Below are positions 7,324 to 15,540 of a stretch of DNA of 39,886 nucleotides, one piece after another. Location: NCBI GenBank assembly GCA_016929555.1, contig JAFGIO010000271.1, positions 1 to 39,886 of the forward strand, in the 5' to 3' direction. Made by a program: the position numbers and the translations under genes. Under the pieces are notes generated by a model. That model was not told the origin of the DNA. It saw only the letters and a program-made list of their open reading frames with translations, and searched no databases. Positions within the stretch are counted from its first letter, which is position 1. Each line of letters begins with the position of its first letter. The DNA comes from Deltaproteobacteria bacterium. GTDB lineage: Bacteria; Desulfobacterota; Syntrophia; Syntrophales; JAFGIO01.

Positions 7324-8118
7324 ATGAATTATGAAACCATTATCTTTGAAGAGACGGAGCTGGGGCTTTACGTATTGACTCTCAACCGGCCTGCATCGCT
7401 TAATGCCATGAACATGAAGATGGTTGGGGAACTTTACGACATCTTCAGCTTTCTTCAAGATTCGAGCAGCACGCGCGTGATCGTTCTCACGGGGGCCGGT
7501 CGAGGATTCTGTTCGGGGGCCGATCTGCGGGATTCGTCGGTCATGTCGCCGTCTTCCGAAGGGGCATTATCCCATTTCGACAAGACACAAAGGGTGTTTT
7601 CCGGACTGGTCGTCCAGTTGACAAAACTCCCCCAGATCCTGATTGCCGCAGTCAACGGTCCGGCCATCGGAGCGGGATTGAGCCTGGCTTTGGCTGCAGA
7701 TGTCGTTTTCGCCGGTCCTGCTGCCTCCTTTACCCCTGCGTTTATCAATGTTGGCTTATCAGCCGGCGAGCTTGGATCTTCATATTTCCTGCCCCGAATT
7801 GTCGGATTGCCGAGGGCAATGGAAATACTTTTGACGGGGCGCACAGTGGGGGCAGATGAGGCAGAGCGTATTGGATTGATCACCCGGCAAGTTGGCCAGG
7901 AAGATCTGTTGAAAGAAGCCTTGGAAACTGCAAGAGCAATGTTAGACAAGACCCCGGCGGGCCTGCGCCTGACCAAGGAAGCCGTGCGCCTGAATCTGAG
8001 TGCTGCCAACCTTGAAGCTGCAATAGCTCTTGAGGATCGGAATCAGAGCCTATGCGCCGCAAGTCCCGAAAGCTACAAAATGGTAGAGAGATTCATCAAG
8101 AAGAAACCTCCTGCATGA
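7324..8118 (+). CDS. Enoyl-CoA hydratase/isomerase family protein, 264 aa
   Basis: This is a crotonase-fold protein. The oxyanion-hole segments are FCSGADLRD near residue 60 and NGPAIGAGLSLALAADVVFA near 110. The position of the first catalytic Glu of classical hydratases carries Ser (GAGLSLAL), and the second-Glu segment reads AFINVGLSAGELGSSY, so acid/base chemistry differs from canonical enoyl-CoA hydratase. It may be an isomerase or another crotonase activity. ATG 7324 is preferred because GGAG lies 6 bases upstream; an ATG at 7294 overlaps the ligase stop but has no ribosome-binding site. It is co-operonic with the ligase. Confidence 0.85.
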   Translation: MNYETIIFEETELGLYVLTLNRPASLNAMNMKMVGELYDIFSFLQDSSSTRVIVLTGAGRGFCSGADLRDSSVMSPSSEGALSHFDKTQRVFSGLVVQLTKLPQILIAAVNGPAIGAGLSLALAADVVFAGPAASFTPAFINVGLSAGELGSSYFLPRIVGLPRAMEILLTGRTVGADEAERIGLITRQVGQEDLLKEALETARAMLDKTPAGLRLTKEAVRLNLSAANLEAAIALEDRNQSLCAASPESYKMVERFIKKKPPA

Positions 8119-8231
8119 TGAAATACTTTCGGATTTTTAGGTCTGAAGACACAATAAAGATATTCAGCCCCACCTCAATAATATTAGCACACGCGAGGAC
8201 GCCCTATTTCAACCCGAAATAAAGGAACTTG

Positions 8232-8262
8232 CCGGATAGGAGGCGGTGTGACTTTGTATTTG
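8232..8262 (+). repeat. Spaced repeat CCGGA-N15-CTTTGTATTTG, copy 2
   Basis: Same two words and spacing as copies at 3519 and 10872. With copy 3 it also shares the longer words GCCGGAT and TGACTTTGTATTTG. It lies about 130 bases from a transposase remnant. Confidence 0.5.
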
Positions 8263-8388
8263 AACTGAGTGGGGGTGGTTAATGAAAAAATGAGATACTC
8301 CAGACATTGATGCCACCTACCTACTGTTTAGCAGCGGGTCGTCATCGAAAGTGAGGATTACCAAAAGAACTGCTTTATAAAAATAACC

Positions 8389-8523
8389 TCAAAGAACCTT
8401 CAGGAGACTGAAGACAAAATGCCGGTGGGGAATCTTCTTGAGCACGTCCATCCGCAGCCATTCCCCGAATTCCACCATGCGCTTCTGATAACAGGAAGGA
8501 CAGAAATGAAAATCTCGAATGGT
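8389..8523 (-). pseudogene. IS91-type transposase remnant
   Basis: The minus-strand translation reads HFCPSCYQKRMVEFGEWL and then DVLKKIPHRHFVFSLLK before a stop. This matches the zinc-ribbon region of IS91/IS801-group transposases as I know them (CPSCHQKR...VPHRHFVFS). A TGA lies just upstream of the fragment and the HUH catalytic part is absent, so it is a relic. The remaining 480 bases between the converging enoyl-CoA hydratase genes hold one spaced repeat and nothing else recognised. Confidence 0.65.
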
Positions 8524-8597
8524 TCATACCAACACCTGATATCCGCAATGTTGTCCATTTTTTCTATTCCTACAATTTGTTTACTGTAGCTGAGATT

Positions 8598-9404
8598 CTA
8601 TTCCCGGTTGAAACGGGGTTTGCGCTTTTCAATAAACGCCATCATCCCCTCCATCTGATCTTTTGATCCCCGGTTTCTTAAAACAGCCTGGCGCTCCTCA
8701 TAAAGGCTTTCCTGGAGAGATCGCTCTCCCGCTCCCACAACGCAACGAAGAACTCCGGCAACCGAACCAGCCGGCATCTCGCTGAGCTGTTTTGCCAGTT
8801 CATAAGCTTTCCGCTTGAGTTCGCTGTTGGGCCATACTTCATTTACTAGGCCAATTCTATAGGCTTCGGGACCGGAGATGTGTTTGACTCTCAGAATCAT
8901 ATCCAAGGCATGCATGCGCCCAACACAGCGGGTCAACCTAGCGGTTCCGCCCCAAGCCGGTATGGCACCGATATCCAATTCCGGCAAACCGATTTTGGCC
9001 CCTTCAGCTGCAGCCAGTCGAAAATGACATGCCAGGGGCAACTCCAGGCCGCCACCTAGGCAGTATCCGAATAGGGTGACAACCCATGGCTTTTCCATGT
9101 TCTCAATGGCTGCAAGAACTCGCAGACGCTGATCCAGTATCGCTTCCATATCCCCCCGGGTTTTCACTGAACCTGCCAGCTGTTTCAAGTGCATGCCGAC
9201 TGAAAAATTTTCCTCCCCGGCACTTGTTATAACGACTGCGCGGACTGATGTGTCCTCGGCCAGTTTTTCGACCCAGATCTCTAATTCGTTCATGAATTCC
9301 AGGCTCATGCGGTTCCAGGGAGCATCGTTGATGGTAATGGTTATTACAGCCCCATCCTGTTGAACGAGTAGGGGGAACGTTGATTCTTTGGGTGTGTTAG
9401 CCAT
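8598..9404 (-). CDS. Enoyl-CoA hydratase/isomerase family protein, 268 aa
   Basis: This is a second crotonase-fold enzyme, with segments NFSVGMHLKQL (oxyanion hole), FGYCLGGGLELPLACHFRLA and KIGLPELDIGAIPAWGGTARL. Unlike the other copy, it keeps both candidate catalytic glutamates (GGGLEL and LPE), consistent with true hydratase chemistry (adding water to a 2-enoyl-CoA in beta-oxidation). Start ATG 9404; a sigma-70-type promoter lies 50-85 bases upstream. It converges with the ligase-hydratase pair across a scarred intergenic region, so it is separately transcribed. Confidence 0.9.
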   Translation of the reverse strand: MANTPKESTFPLLVQQDGAVITITINDAPWNRMSLEFMNELEIWVEKLAEDTSVRAVVITSAGEENFSVGMHLKQLAGSVKTRGDMEAILDQRLRVLAAIENMEKPWVVTLFGYCLGGGLELPLACHFRLAAAEGAKIGLPELDIGAIPAWGGTARLTRCVGRMHALDMILRVKHISGPEAYRIGLVNEVWPNSELKRKAYELAKQLSEMPAGSVAGVLRCVVGAGERSLQESLYEERQAVLRNRGSKDQMEGMMAFIEKRKPRFNRE

Positions 9405-9429
9405 GTATTATATACTCCAACTGGTTTAT

Positions 9430-9489
9430 ATTGATGAGATATTACTTTTTTACGGTTTGAGTATAGGACATGGTAATTTTGTATGTCAA
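9430..9489 (-). promoter_or_regulatory. Promoter of 8598-9404, with shared leader block
   Basis: On the minus strand, -35 TTGACA (9489-9484), an 18-base spacer and -10 TATACT (9465-9460) give a near-consensus sigma-70 promoter. Twelve bases further on, plus-strand ATTGATGAGATATTACTT (9430-9447) matches the block at 12947-12964 in 16 of 18 positions at the same distance from its -10. Confidence 0.65.
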
Positions 9490-10003
9490 GGTGAAAAGGC
9501 GCAAAAGAGGGGAATCTGAGCCGGGAATTGCGAGAAGGATGTGAAGAAACGATTCGTTCCTTGGGAAATGTTGGCAGACGATCCTCTTGCTGATTGTTTT
9601 TCCCGTCGCGATGGCCATTTTGAGTGGAAAAAAAGGGAAGGATTTATTTTTTAATCACACCCTCCTCGTCTCGAGAGGGGCGAAAGTCATTCATTACCGG
9701 GGGACAAGCGAAGGCGACTCACCGAGTTCCATGCAATTGTCCCTCCAGCTGTACAAGAGGAGCAGCAGTGAGCTTGGTCTACCTCAGACGCGGATATCGG
9801 AGGTCGCGTTTACCGGACCGCATAGGAGGCGAGGAGACAATATCCAGATACCGTGCTTGTGATTGGAAGAAAGGGCTATTATATATGTAGCTAAATAGAG
9901 TCAGGGTTGCTGAAAAAAACGGCGGCCCGTGCGGATGTAAGAGTGAATTGAGAGGTGTGTGAACAAAGGAGAGTTCGATGACTTCGGTCGAAGGGAGGAA
10001 GCC
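9490..10003. other. Intergenic region, no gene seen
   Basis: Short frames exist (for example 9587-9862, plus strand) but lack ribosome-binding sites or recognisable products. Nothing else is supported beyond the ribosome-binding site of the following gene. Confidence 0.4.
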
Positions 10004-10495
10004 ATGTCAGTCAGGGAATTGACCGCAAAGGAAAAAAGGAACATAGAACTCGTAAAGGATTGGGCAAAAATCTGGGACGCCGACGGGGGACGGATGGTAG
10101 ATGAGTGTTATGCGGCTTCGGCGGAAGTCTTCGGGCCCTTGCAGAACATTTACTTCTTGAGAAAGGGCGAGAGCAAAGTGACCTGGCGGGCATTGGAAGC
10201 GGCAATCCATGCCTTGTATCAATCGCGAAAGATGCACTTTCATACTCTCGTGGCCGAAGGGAACACCGTGGCGATGGAGGTTATCGTCGAGGAAACGAAC
10301 TTGAAGGGAAGGAAAAGAGAAGTCTGGTTTTCAGCTTTCCTCACCTTCGACGACGACGGGAAAATCGTCAAGGATCACACGTATCAGCTGAACATGGAGA
10401 AGACGCCGGACCCGGAGAAAGCCAAGGATCCGAAAATAAAGGAGGCGATGGAAACACTGCGGGAGATCCACTCTCGCATACTCGCCCAGCAGTGA
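10004..10495 (+). CDS. SnoaL/NTF2-like protein, 163 aa
   Basis: The length and pattern (N-terminal helices with a W-A-x-I-W-D-A-D-G-G segment, then strands such as VAMEVIVEETN and REVWFSAFLTFDDDGKIV) fit the SnoaL-like / nuclear transport factor 2 fold: small ligand-binding or isomerase domains. ATG 10004 is chosen for the strong GGGAGGA upstream; a GTG at 9959 in the same frame has none. Specific substrate is unknown. It stands alone between gene-poor stretches; another NTF2-like gene occurs at 28606. Confidence 0.7.
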   Translation: MSVRELTAKEKRNIELVKDWAKIWDADGGRMVDECYAASAEVFGPLQNIYFLRKGESKVTWRALEAAIHALYQSRKMHFHTLVAEGNTVAMEVIVEETNLKGRKREVWFSAFLTFDDDGKIVKDHTYQLNMEKTPDPEKAKDPKIKEAMETLREIHSRILAQQ

Positions 10496-11210
10496 GTAAG
10501 GTCTCAAGCTCACAGAGAATCAGAAGGCCGTGAAAAAAAAGGATGACGATTTCTTCCGCGAGAATATGAAGCATGCTTTGGAAGTTTATCGGTGTCTACC
10601 CTAATGAAACAACTGCGACAATCAAATCGCGGCACCTCTTTGTCATATCGATCACAGTCGTTAATGGCTTGTTACTCCTGAGAGATAATTCCGGAAAAGC
10701 GCATTATCGCGGCCACAGCGATTACCCGTAAGAGCAGAGTTTGCCACTTGAATTCAGCAACTATGAGGGAATCCGCGATTCAATAATAACAGGAAGGAGT
10801 GTGTCCGTTCCAGGAAAGATAAACGGGCATTCCGGTAGATACGCACTTTCGATCCGAATTCAATGACCTGGCCGGATCACCCAGTATATGACTTTGTATT
10901 TGCAGTTCGCACCTCAAGTCATAGCCCCGCCAGCTTCACCTTGTACTTCTTTACCCATCCGTCGGCGCCGATACTCCGGAATATCGTCGAACCGGCAGAT
11001 GAGAATATCAAGAAATTGGAGAAGGATCAGGAACCCCTTTACGTCAAGAATTGATAGGCGCGCAGGTGCACATAACACCCCTTATCCGCGGGGTGAGTTG
11101 ACCTTGGGGTCGGCCACCGCTGGCAGGTTGCTTCGAACAGAGGGTGGTCACTGTTCGCGCCGCTGGGTTGAACGAGTCGGAGGTGTCTGGCACCAATGGG
11201 AGCCGCCGAC
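10496..11210. other. Intergenic region with repeat copy and foreign-DNA junction
   Basis: No gene is supported over about 700 bases. A GTG-started 24-codon frame near 10533 and a 63-codon frame at 10863-11054 were seen but are not convincing. Spaced-repeat copy 3 lies at 10872-10902. Base composition shifts to GC-rich, actinobacterial-looking sequence from roughly 11070 onward, marking the left junction of the insert. Confidence 0.4.
10872..10902 (+). repeat. Spaced repeat CCGGA-N15-CTTTGTATTTG, copy 3
   Basis: Same words and spacing as at 3519 and 8232. GCCGGAT and TGACTTTGTATTTG are both identical to copy 2. Confidence 0.5.
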
Positions 11211-12833
11211 TCACAACAGCATCGAGGACCTCGGGTACGCGTCTTCTGGATCGGTCAACACATTGATGAGGTACGGCGCGTCGGCGGCGAAACCGCGCTT
11301 GAGCGCCGACCTGAGCGATTCGGGATCGCTGACCGTCTCACCAGCACCGCCCAGGGCGCGCACCACCTCGTCGTAGCGGGTAGCCGGCTGCAGATCGCAG
11401 GCCACGTCGTAGCCGTAGATCCTGTGCATGGGGTGCTTCTCGAGGCCCAAGATGCCGTTGTTGCCGCACACGATAACGACAGGCAGGTTATGGCGCACGA
11501 GGGAGTCGACGTCCATAAGCGAGAAGCCCGCCGCGCCGTCGCCCAGCAGCACGACGACCTGGCGGTCGGGATGCACCGCCCGTGCCGCCATCGCGTAGCC
11601 CATGGCGGTACCGAGGCACCCGTAGGGTCCGGGGTCGAGCCAACATCCGGGCTCATACGAATCGATGTACTTGCCGGCATACGATACGAAGTCACCGCCG
11701 TCGCAGACGACAACGGCGTCGCGGTCGAGCGCCTTGCGCAGCTCGCCATACACCCGGGTCGGCTTCACCGGCAAGGAGGTGGCGGCCAGGAGCTCCCGAT
11801 CAGTGGACTTGCTCGCCGACTCGGCGTCGCGCAGCTCGGTGATCCAGAACTCGTGGTCACGGCGGTCACCCTCCCATGCCGCGATTGTGGCCAGCGACCG
11901 ACCGAGGTCCCCGGCCGGTGAGCACACAGGCGTCACGTGAGTGGCGCGCTGGTCGGGGTGGTCGACGAAGTGCACCACCTGCGCGGCACCGAACTTGCCG
12001 AACGAGAGCCGGAAGTCGAGCGGGGTACCGATGACTGCGACCACGTCGGCCTTCTGCTTCAACAGGCCCCGGGTGCGGCTGAAGGCGAGCTCGTGGTCGG
12101 CCGGCAGGCAGCCCCGACCGAGGCCGTTGAAGAAGGTAGGCAGGCGCAGGGCTTCAACCATCTCCCGCAGTGTCGTCCAGGCTCCGGACCAGTATACGTC
12201 GGTACCGACGACGATGGCGGGGCGCTCGGCGTCGGCCAGCAGCTCAGCAGCGCGGTGCAGGTCGTCGGGATCGGCCTCAAGCACAAGCGCCGCTGGATGA
12301 TCGGGGATTTCGGCCTCGCCCAGCGAGAAGAGCACATCAAGCGGGATGTCGAGGAACACCGGGCCGCGGTGGGGCGTGGCCGCGAGCGCCATGGCCCGCG
12401 ACATAGCGTCCGGGATGTCTTCGAGGGCGAATACTGTTCGGGCATCCTTGGTGATGGAGGACAACAGGGGAAGGTGGTCGAACTCCTGGAGTGCACCTGT
12501 GCCCCACGTCGCCTGCTGGGCGCGCCCTCCCAGCACTACCATCGGTGAGCCGTTTATCCAGGCGCCGCTGACTGCGCTGATGCCATTGGTGACACCGGGC
12601 CCTGCGGTGAGCACCGCGACACCCGGGCGACGGGTGAGCTTGGCGTAGCCCTCGGCGGCGAAGGTGGCGGTCTGTTCGTGGCGGGTGTCGAGGATGCGCC
12701 AACCGCCCTTCACCGCGGCGTCGTAAAACGGCCACACGTGGGCTCCGATCAGCGTGAACAGTTCCTGCACTCCAAAGCGGGCGAGCGCGGCGAGCGCCAG
12801 GTCGCCCCCGTGGCCGACACGCACCTCAGCCAT
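11211..12833 (-). CDS. Thiamine-diphosphate-dependent acetolactate synthase-like enzyme, IlvG type, 540 aa
   Basis: This is a full-length ThDP enzyme of the acetolactate synthase / 2-oxoacid decarboxylase family. The ThDP-activating glutamate is E53 in DTRHEQTATFA; the central cofactor or NAD-like domain follows; the ThDP/Mg motif starts GDGAAGFS near residue 431 and closes with NN near 458. From memory it resembles mycobacterial IlvG closely (GCWLDPGPYGCLG, NNGILGLEKHPM, TRYDEVVRALGG). ATG 12833 overlaps the stop of a truncated upstream gene (TGATG) and has GGAG upstream; the longer frame is discarded. Extremely GC-rich codon use differs sharply from both sides, indicating lateral acquisition from an actinobacterium. 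True acetolactate formation versus another 2-oxoacid reaction cannot be decided here. Confidence 0.85.
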   Translation of the reverse strand: MAEVRVGHGGDLALAALARFGVQELFTLIGAHVWPFYDAAVKGGWRILDTRHEQTATFAAEGYAKLTRRPGVAVLTAGPGVTNGISAVSGAWINGSPMVVLGGRAQQATWGTGALQEFDHLPLLSSITKDARTVFALEDIPDAMSRAMALAATPHRGPVFLDIPLDVLFSLGEAEIPDHPAALVLEADPDDLHRAAELLADAERPAIVVGTDVYWSGAWTTLREMVEALRLPTFFNGLGRGCLPADHELAFSRTRGLLKQKADVVAVIGTPLDFRLSFGKFGAAQVVHFVDHPDQRATHVTPVCSPAGDLGRSLATIAAWEGDRRDHEFWITELRDAESASKSTDRELLAATSLPVKPTRVYGELRKALDRDAVVVCDGGDFVSYAGKYIDSYEPGCWLDPGPYGCLGTAMGYAMAARAVHPDRQVVVLLGDGAAGFSLMDVDSLVRHNLPVVIVCGNNGILGLEKHPMHRIYGYDVACDLQPATRYDEVVRALGGAGETVSDPESLRSALKRGFAADAPYLINVLTDPEDAYPRSSMLL

Positions 12834-12934
12834 CACAGCTCCTCCAAGTGATCGGCACCGGCCACGCCTGCGGTGTCCGCGGTCGCTGAAGCTGCGGCCG
12901 CGTCGGCGAGGAACGCCCGCAGCGCCGAATCGAA
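12833..12934 (-). pseudogene. 3' tail of a truncated actinobacterial-type gene
   Basis: Immediately upstream of the IlvG-like gene, an open frame of 33 codons (FDSALRAFLADAAAA onward, ending HLEEL) terminates in a TGA sharing bases with the IlvG ATG. This is typical of the last codons of an upstream operon partner. It is cut off at about 12935, where composition changes to AT-rich resident sequence, so its 5' part was lost at the junction. Confidence 0.55.
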
Positions 12935-12946
12935 TTGAGATTGATA

Positions 12947-13005
12947 ATTGATAAGACATTACTTCTGACGGTACGGAGCATATGAGCGCTGTATTCTCGT
13001 GTCAA
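12947..13005 (-). promoter_or_regulatory. Resident-type promoter upstream of the foreign block
   Basis: On the minus strand, -35 TTGACA (13005-13000), 17 bases, then -10 TATGCT (12982-12977). The shared block ATTGATAAGACATTACTT (12947-12964) lies 12 bases past the -10, exactly as upstream of the enoyl-CoA hydratase at 9404. The promoter belongs to the host and now reads into the actinobacterial block. From here to 13259 no gene is seen. Confidence 0.6.
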
Positions 13006-13259
13006 GGGATATTTCCATCGAAAATTTCGGGCGACGATGGACTTGGGTATGGTATGTGGATTGACGGCGTACCTTCTTGAGCAATCGGTTCATCATTTGG
13101 ACGCATCACCCGTCGGTAAGGCAATGTGAGGCGCTTTTCGGTCAGACACATCCGGCATATGCCTGACGATTTCGGATTGGAAGGATACACTACCCACTGG
13201 AAGGAGAAGACAAAGATAAACCGCCATTTAATGAAGGCTTTTGATCGGCATCGGACAGA

Positions 13260-13616
13260 TTACTTGAGCTGCTTGGCCACCTCCGTGAACCAGAAAGCCG
13301 TTTCCGGGTCGCCTTCCAGCTTCAGGGAGCCATCCTGAAACGCCTGCATTCCCTTCGTGTCATCTCCCGAGGCAAGCACTTTGAAAGCAGTCGCGGCATC
13401 TATCCATACCATCGCGGCGGTGGGATTCGGCGCGATCCCACCTGTTGACGTGACCGCACCATTGCTGAACGTATAGTATCGCCCGATTTTGTTGTCAGCC
13501 GTCTTGATCTGAATCGTGCAATTTTTCTCTGAAATCTTCTTTTTGAAATCCGCTCTTGTCTTGGCCTTCTTCATCAGCTTCTTCCCGAGAATGTAAAGCA
13601 GGATCTTAAATTTCAT
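13260..13616 (-). CDS. SCP2 sterol-binding-like domain protein, 118 aa
   Basis: The pattern of an N-terminal helix, IQIKTADNKIGRYYTFSNGAV, a WIDAATAFKVLASGDD segment and a C-terminal GSLKLEGDPETAFWFTE matches SCP2-type small lipid or acyl-CoA binding domains. ATG 13616 is chosen because GGGGGA lies just upstream; an ATG 7 codons earlier is possible. Such proteins often accompany acyl-CoA metabolism genes, consistent with the neighbourhood; the ligand is unknown. Confidence 0.7.
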   Translation of the reverse strand: MKFKILLYILGKKLMKKAKTRADFKKKISEKNCTIQIKTADNKIGRYYTFSNGAVTSTGGIAPNPTAAMVWIDAATAFKVLASGDDTKGMQAFQDGSLKLEGDPETAFWFTEVAKQLK

Positions 13617-13748
13617 AATTTCCCCCTTCGTTTTCACAAAAAGCGATAAAATCCCAATCCCCTTTTCCTGATGATCTCAGTGCTGCCGAAGTACCGTCGG
13701 AGCGAATTGTTAATGGAACCAACAAGGAAATCATTTTTTCCGGGTTGG

Positions 13749-13778
13749 AGTGTACGGCAAGGAAATCTTGCCTGTCAA
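13749..13778 (-). promoter_or_regulatory. Predicted promoter of the SCP2-like gene
   Basis: On the minus strand, TTGACA (13778-13773) is followed after 18 bases by TACACT (13754-13749), a good sigma-70-type pair about 130 bases before the start codon. Confidence 0.45.
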
Positions 13779-13835
13779 GGAGAATCAGGCGGCGATTCTT
13801 TGGCAACGAATCGATCTATGCTATGATCATCTCCG

Positions 13836-14579
13836 ATGAAGATCCAAGAGATAAAAGTGAAGGGCATCCTGTCCAAATCCCAGGTCTACGATTATGCGTT
13901 GAACCCTTACGTGGGCTGCCAGCACGACTGCGTCTACTGCTATGCACGATTTATGAGGCGGTTTACGGGGCACCGGGAAAAGTGGGGCGCCTTTGTCGAT
14001 GTAAAGATAAACGCCCCCGAACTTTTGGCCCTTGAGGCGGCGAAAAAAAGGCCGGGGCGGGTGTGGATAAGCGGCGTGTGCGATCCCTATCAGCCTCTCG
14101 AAGACAGATACATGCTCACGAAGAAATGCCTGGACATCCTCGTCGAAAATCATTGGCCCATCACGATCCAGACCAAATCCACCCTTGTCACCAGGGATAT
14201 CGCCGCGTTAAGAAAAGCCGACGATTGCGAGGTCGGATTCACCATAACCACCGCGGATGACAAGATCAGGAAACTCTTCGAGCCCGGTGCGCCGCCCTTG
14301 GGCGAGCGGATTGAGGCATTGGCTTCGCTTCATTCCCGGGGGATCAGAACGTTCGCCATGGTCGCCCCGATCCTCCCAGGCGCCGAGGGTCTCCTTCGCG
14401 TCCTTAGGGGCAAGGTGGATTACGTGATCCTCGACAGGCTGAACTATCACTACGCCGATTGGGCCTACAAACGATACGGGCTGCAGTCGGCCCGTGAGGA
14501 CCCGTTTTTTTCTCATCAGGCGGAAGGATTGAAAGGGGCCTTTGAAAGGGAAGGGATCCCCTGTCAAATCGTATTCTGA
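13836..14579 (+). CDS. SPL-family radical SAM protein, 247 aa
   Basis: The radical-SAM motif C28-x3-C32-x2-C35 (GCQHDCVYCYARF) sits near the N-terminus, with the aromatic residue before the last Cys and after it typical of the spore photoproduct lyase-like group. WISGVCDPYQPLE and later strands complete a partial TIM barrel. Many SplB-like proteins in non-sporulating bacteria have no proven substrate, so DNA repair should not be assumed. A TTGGCA...TATGAT pair (13800-13827) ends about 8 bases before the ATG, so the transcript may be nearly leaderless. Confidence 0.85.
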   Translation: MKIQEIKVKGILSKSQVYDYALNPYVGCQHDCVYCYARFMRRFTGHREKWGAFVDVKINAPELLALEAAKKRPGRVWISGVCDPYQPLEDRYMLTKKCLDILVENHWPITIQTKSTLVTRDIAALRKADDCEVGFTITTADDKIRKLFEPGAPPLGERIEALASLHSRGIRTFAMVAPILPGAEGLLRVLRGKVDYVILDRLNYHYADWAYKRYGLQSAREDPFFSHQAEGLKGAFEREGIPCQIVF

Positions 14580-14702
14580 AGAAGCCATCGGGTCGTCGTC
14601 GATATTGCGGATTCCTTTACCAAGAAAGAGGCGCTCGTTTTTATCGGATCGCGGGAATCGCCTGTCCGGATCTTGAAAATCGAAAACAGGAGGAAGGGAA
14701 GA

Positions 14703-15281
14703 ATGGGAGAGAAAATACCTTCGCGGCAGGAAGCCTTGGATCTTCTTCATCGATACAATGAAAGCGACAGCCTGCGCAAGCATGCCTATGCCGTGGAAGG
14801 TGTGATGCGCTACATGGCACGGAAACGGGGAGAAAACGAGGAGCAGTGGGGGATTGTCGGTCTGATTCACGACCTCGATTACGAGAGATTTCCGGACCAG
14901 CACTGCGCCAAAACCGCCGAGATCCTCAGAGAACAGGACTGGCCCGAGGAATACATCCGGGCTGCCGTCTCTCACGGATGGGGCCTATGCACCGACATCG
15001 AGCCCCGGACCACCTTGGAAAAGGCCCTGTACGCCATCGATGAGCTTACGGGACTTGTCGCGACCACCGCCCTGGTGCGCCCCTCGAAGAGCGTTCTCGA
15101 TGTGCAGGTGAAGTCGGTGAAGAACAAATGGAAGGACAAGCGGTTTGCCGCCGGCGTGGACCGGTCGATCATTGAAAGGGGCGCGGAGATGCTGCAAGTG
15201 GGATTGGACGAACTGATCGACGATACGATCAAAGGGATGCAGGATGTGGCAGAGGCCATAGGGCTGAAGGGCCATCCGTAA
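14703..15281 (+). CDS. HD-domain hydrolase, 192 aa
   Basis: A compact HD phosphohydrolase: RKHAYAVEGVMRYMA (first His), LIHDLDYERFPDQH (HD doublet), AAVSHG and a later AIDELTGLV with Asp complete the metal-binding series H...HD...D. Proteins of this size are usually nucleotidases or uncharacterised phosphohydrolases. ATG 14703 is preferred (AGGAGG upstream) over a TTG ten codons earlier. It follows the radical-SAM gene on the same strand. Confidence 0.8.
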   Translation: MGEKIPSRQEALDLLHRYNESDSLRKHAYAVEGVMRYMARKRGENEEQWGIVGLIHDLDYERFPDQHCAKTAEILREQDWPEEYIRAAVSHGWGLCTDIEPRTTLEKALYAIDELTGLVATTALVRPSKSVLDVQVKSVKNKWKDKRFAAGVDRSIIERGAEMLQVGLDELIDDTIKGMQDVAEAIGLKGHP

Positions 15282-15540
15282 CCGCGGGAGTTTCCGTGGG
15301 CAGGGCGATGCAGCGGGTTCGTTGAACAGCGCGGCGCAGCCGATGACGCGTTAGGCCGATTCCGGCCTCACAGCAAATCGCTCTTTTGGACCTGCAATCG
15401 AGTACGAAACCCCCATGCCCCGTGGGGTGCCACGAAGCATGAAAATCACCCCCCCTGACCCTCCCCCATCGAGGAGGAAGGATAGGAGGAGGATTTTATT
15501 ACTAAACAATGAAACCGGCTGTACTTTTCTCATGAAGACA
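15282..15540. other. Intergenic, nothing recognised
   Basis: Between the convergent HD gene and metallophosphoesterase gene. A single GTTAGGC at 15350 recalls an attC end but no complementary partner arm was found. Confidence 0.35.

Noticed and set aside
9587-9862. 91-codon plus-strand frame
   Set aside because: No ribosome-binding site, low-complexity ending, no recognised family, and an overlapping frame of similar length.
10863-11054. 63-codon plus-strand frame
   Set aside because: Starts inside the spaced repeat and has no ribosome-binding site; probably chance or remnant.
12834-12959. 42-residue N-terminal extension of the IlvG-like protein
   Set aside because: It crosses the foreign-DNA junction, is arginine-rich out-of-frame translation, and ATG 12833 has a ribosome-binding site and family-like N-terminus.
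15285-15356. Possible extra attC site (GTTAGGC at 15350)
   Set aside because: R' box alone; no complementary R'' or paired arms were found upstream.
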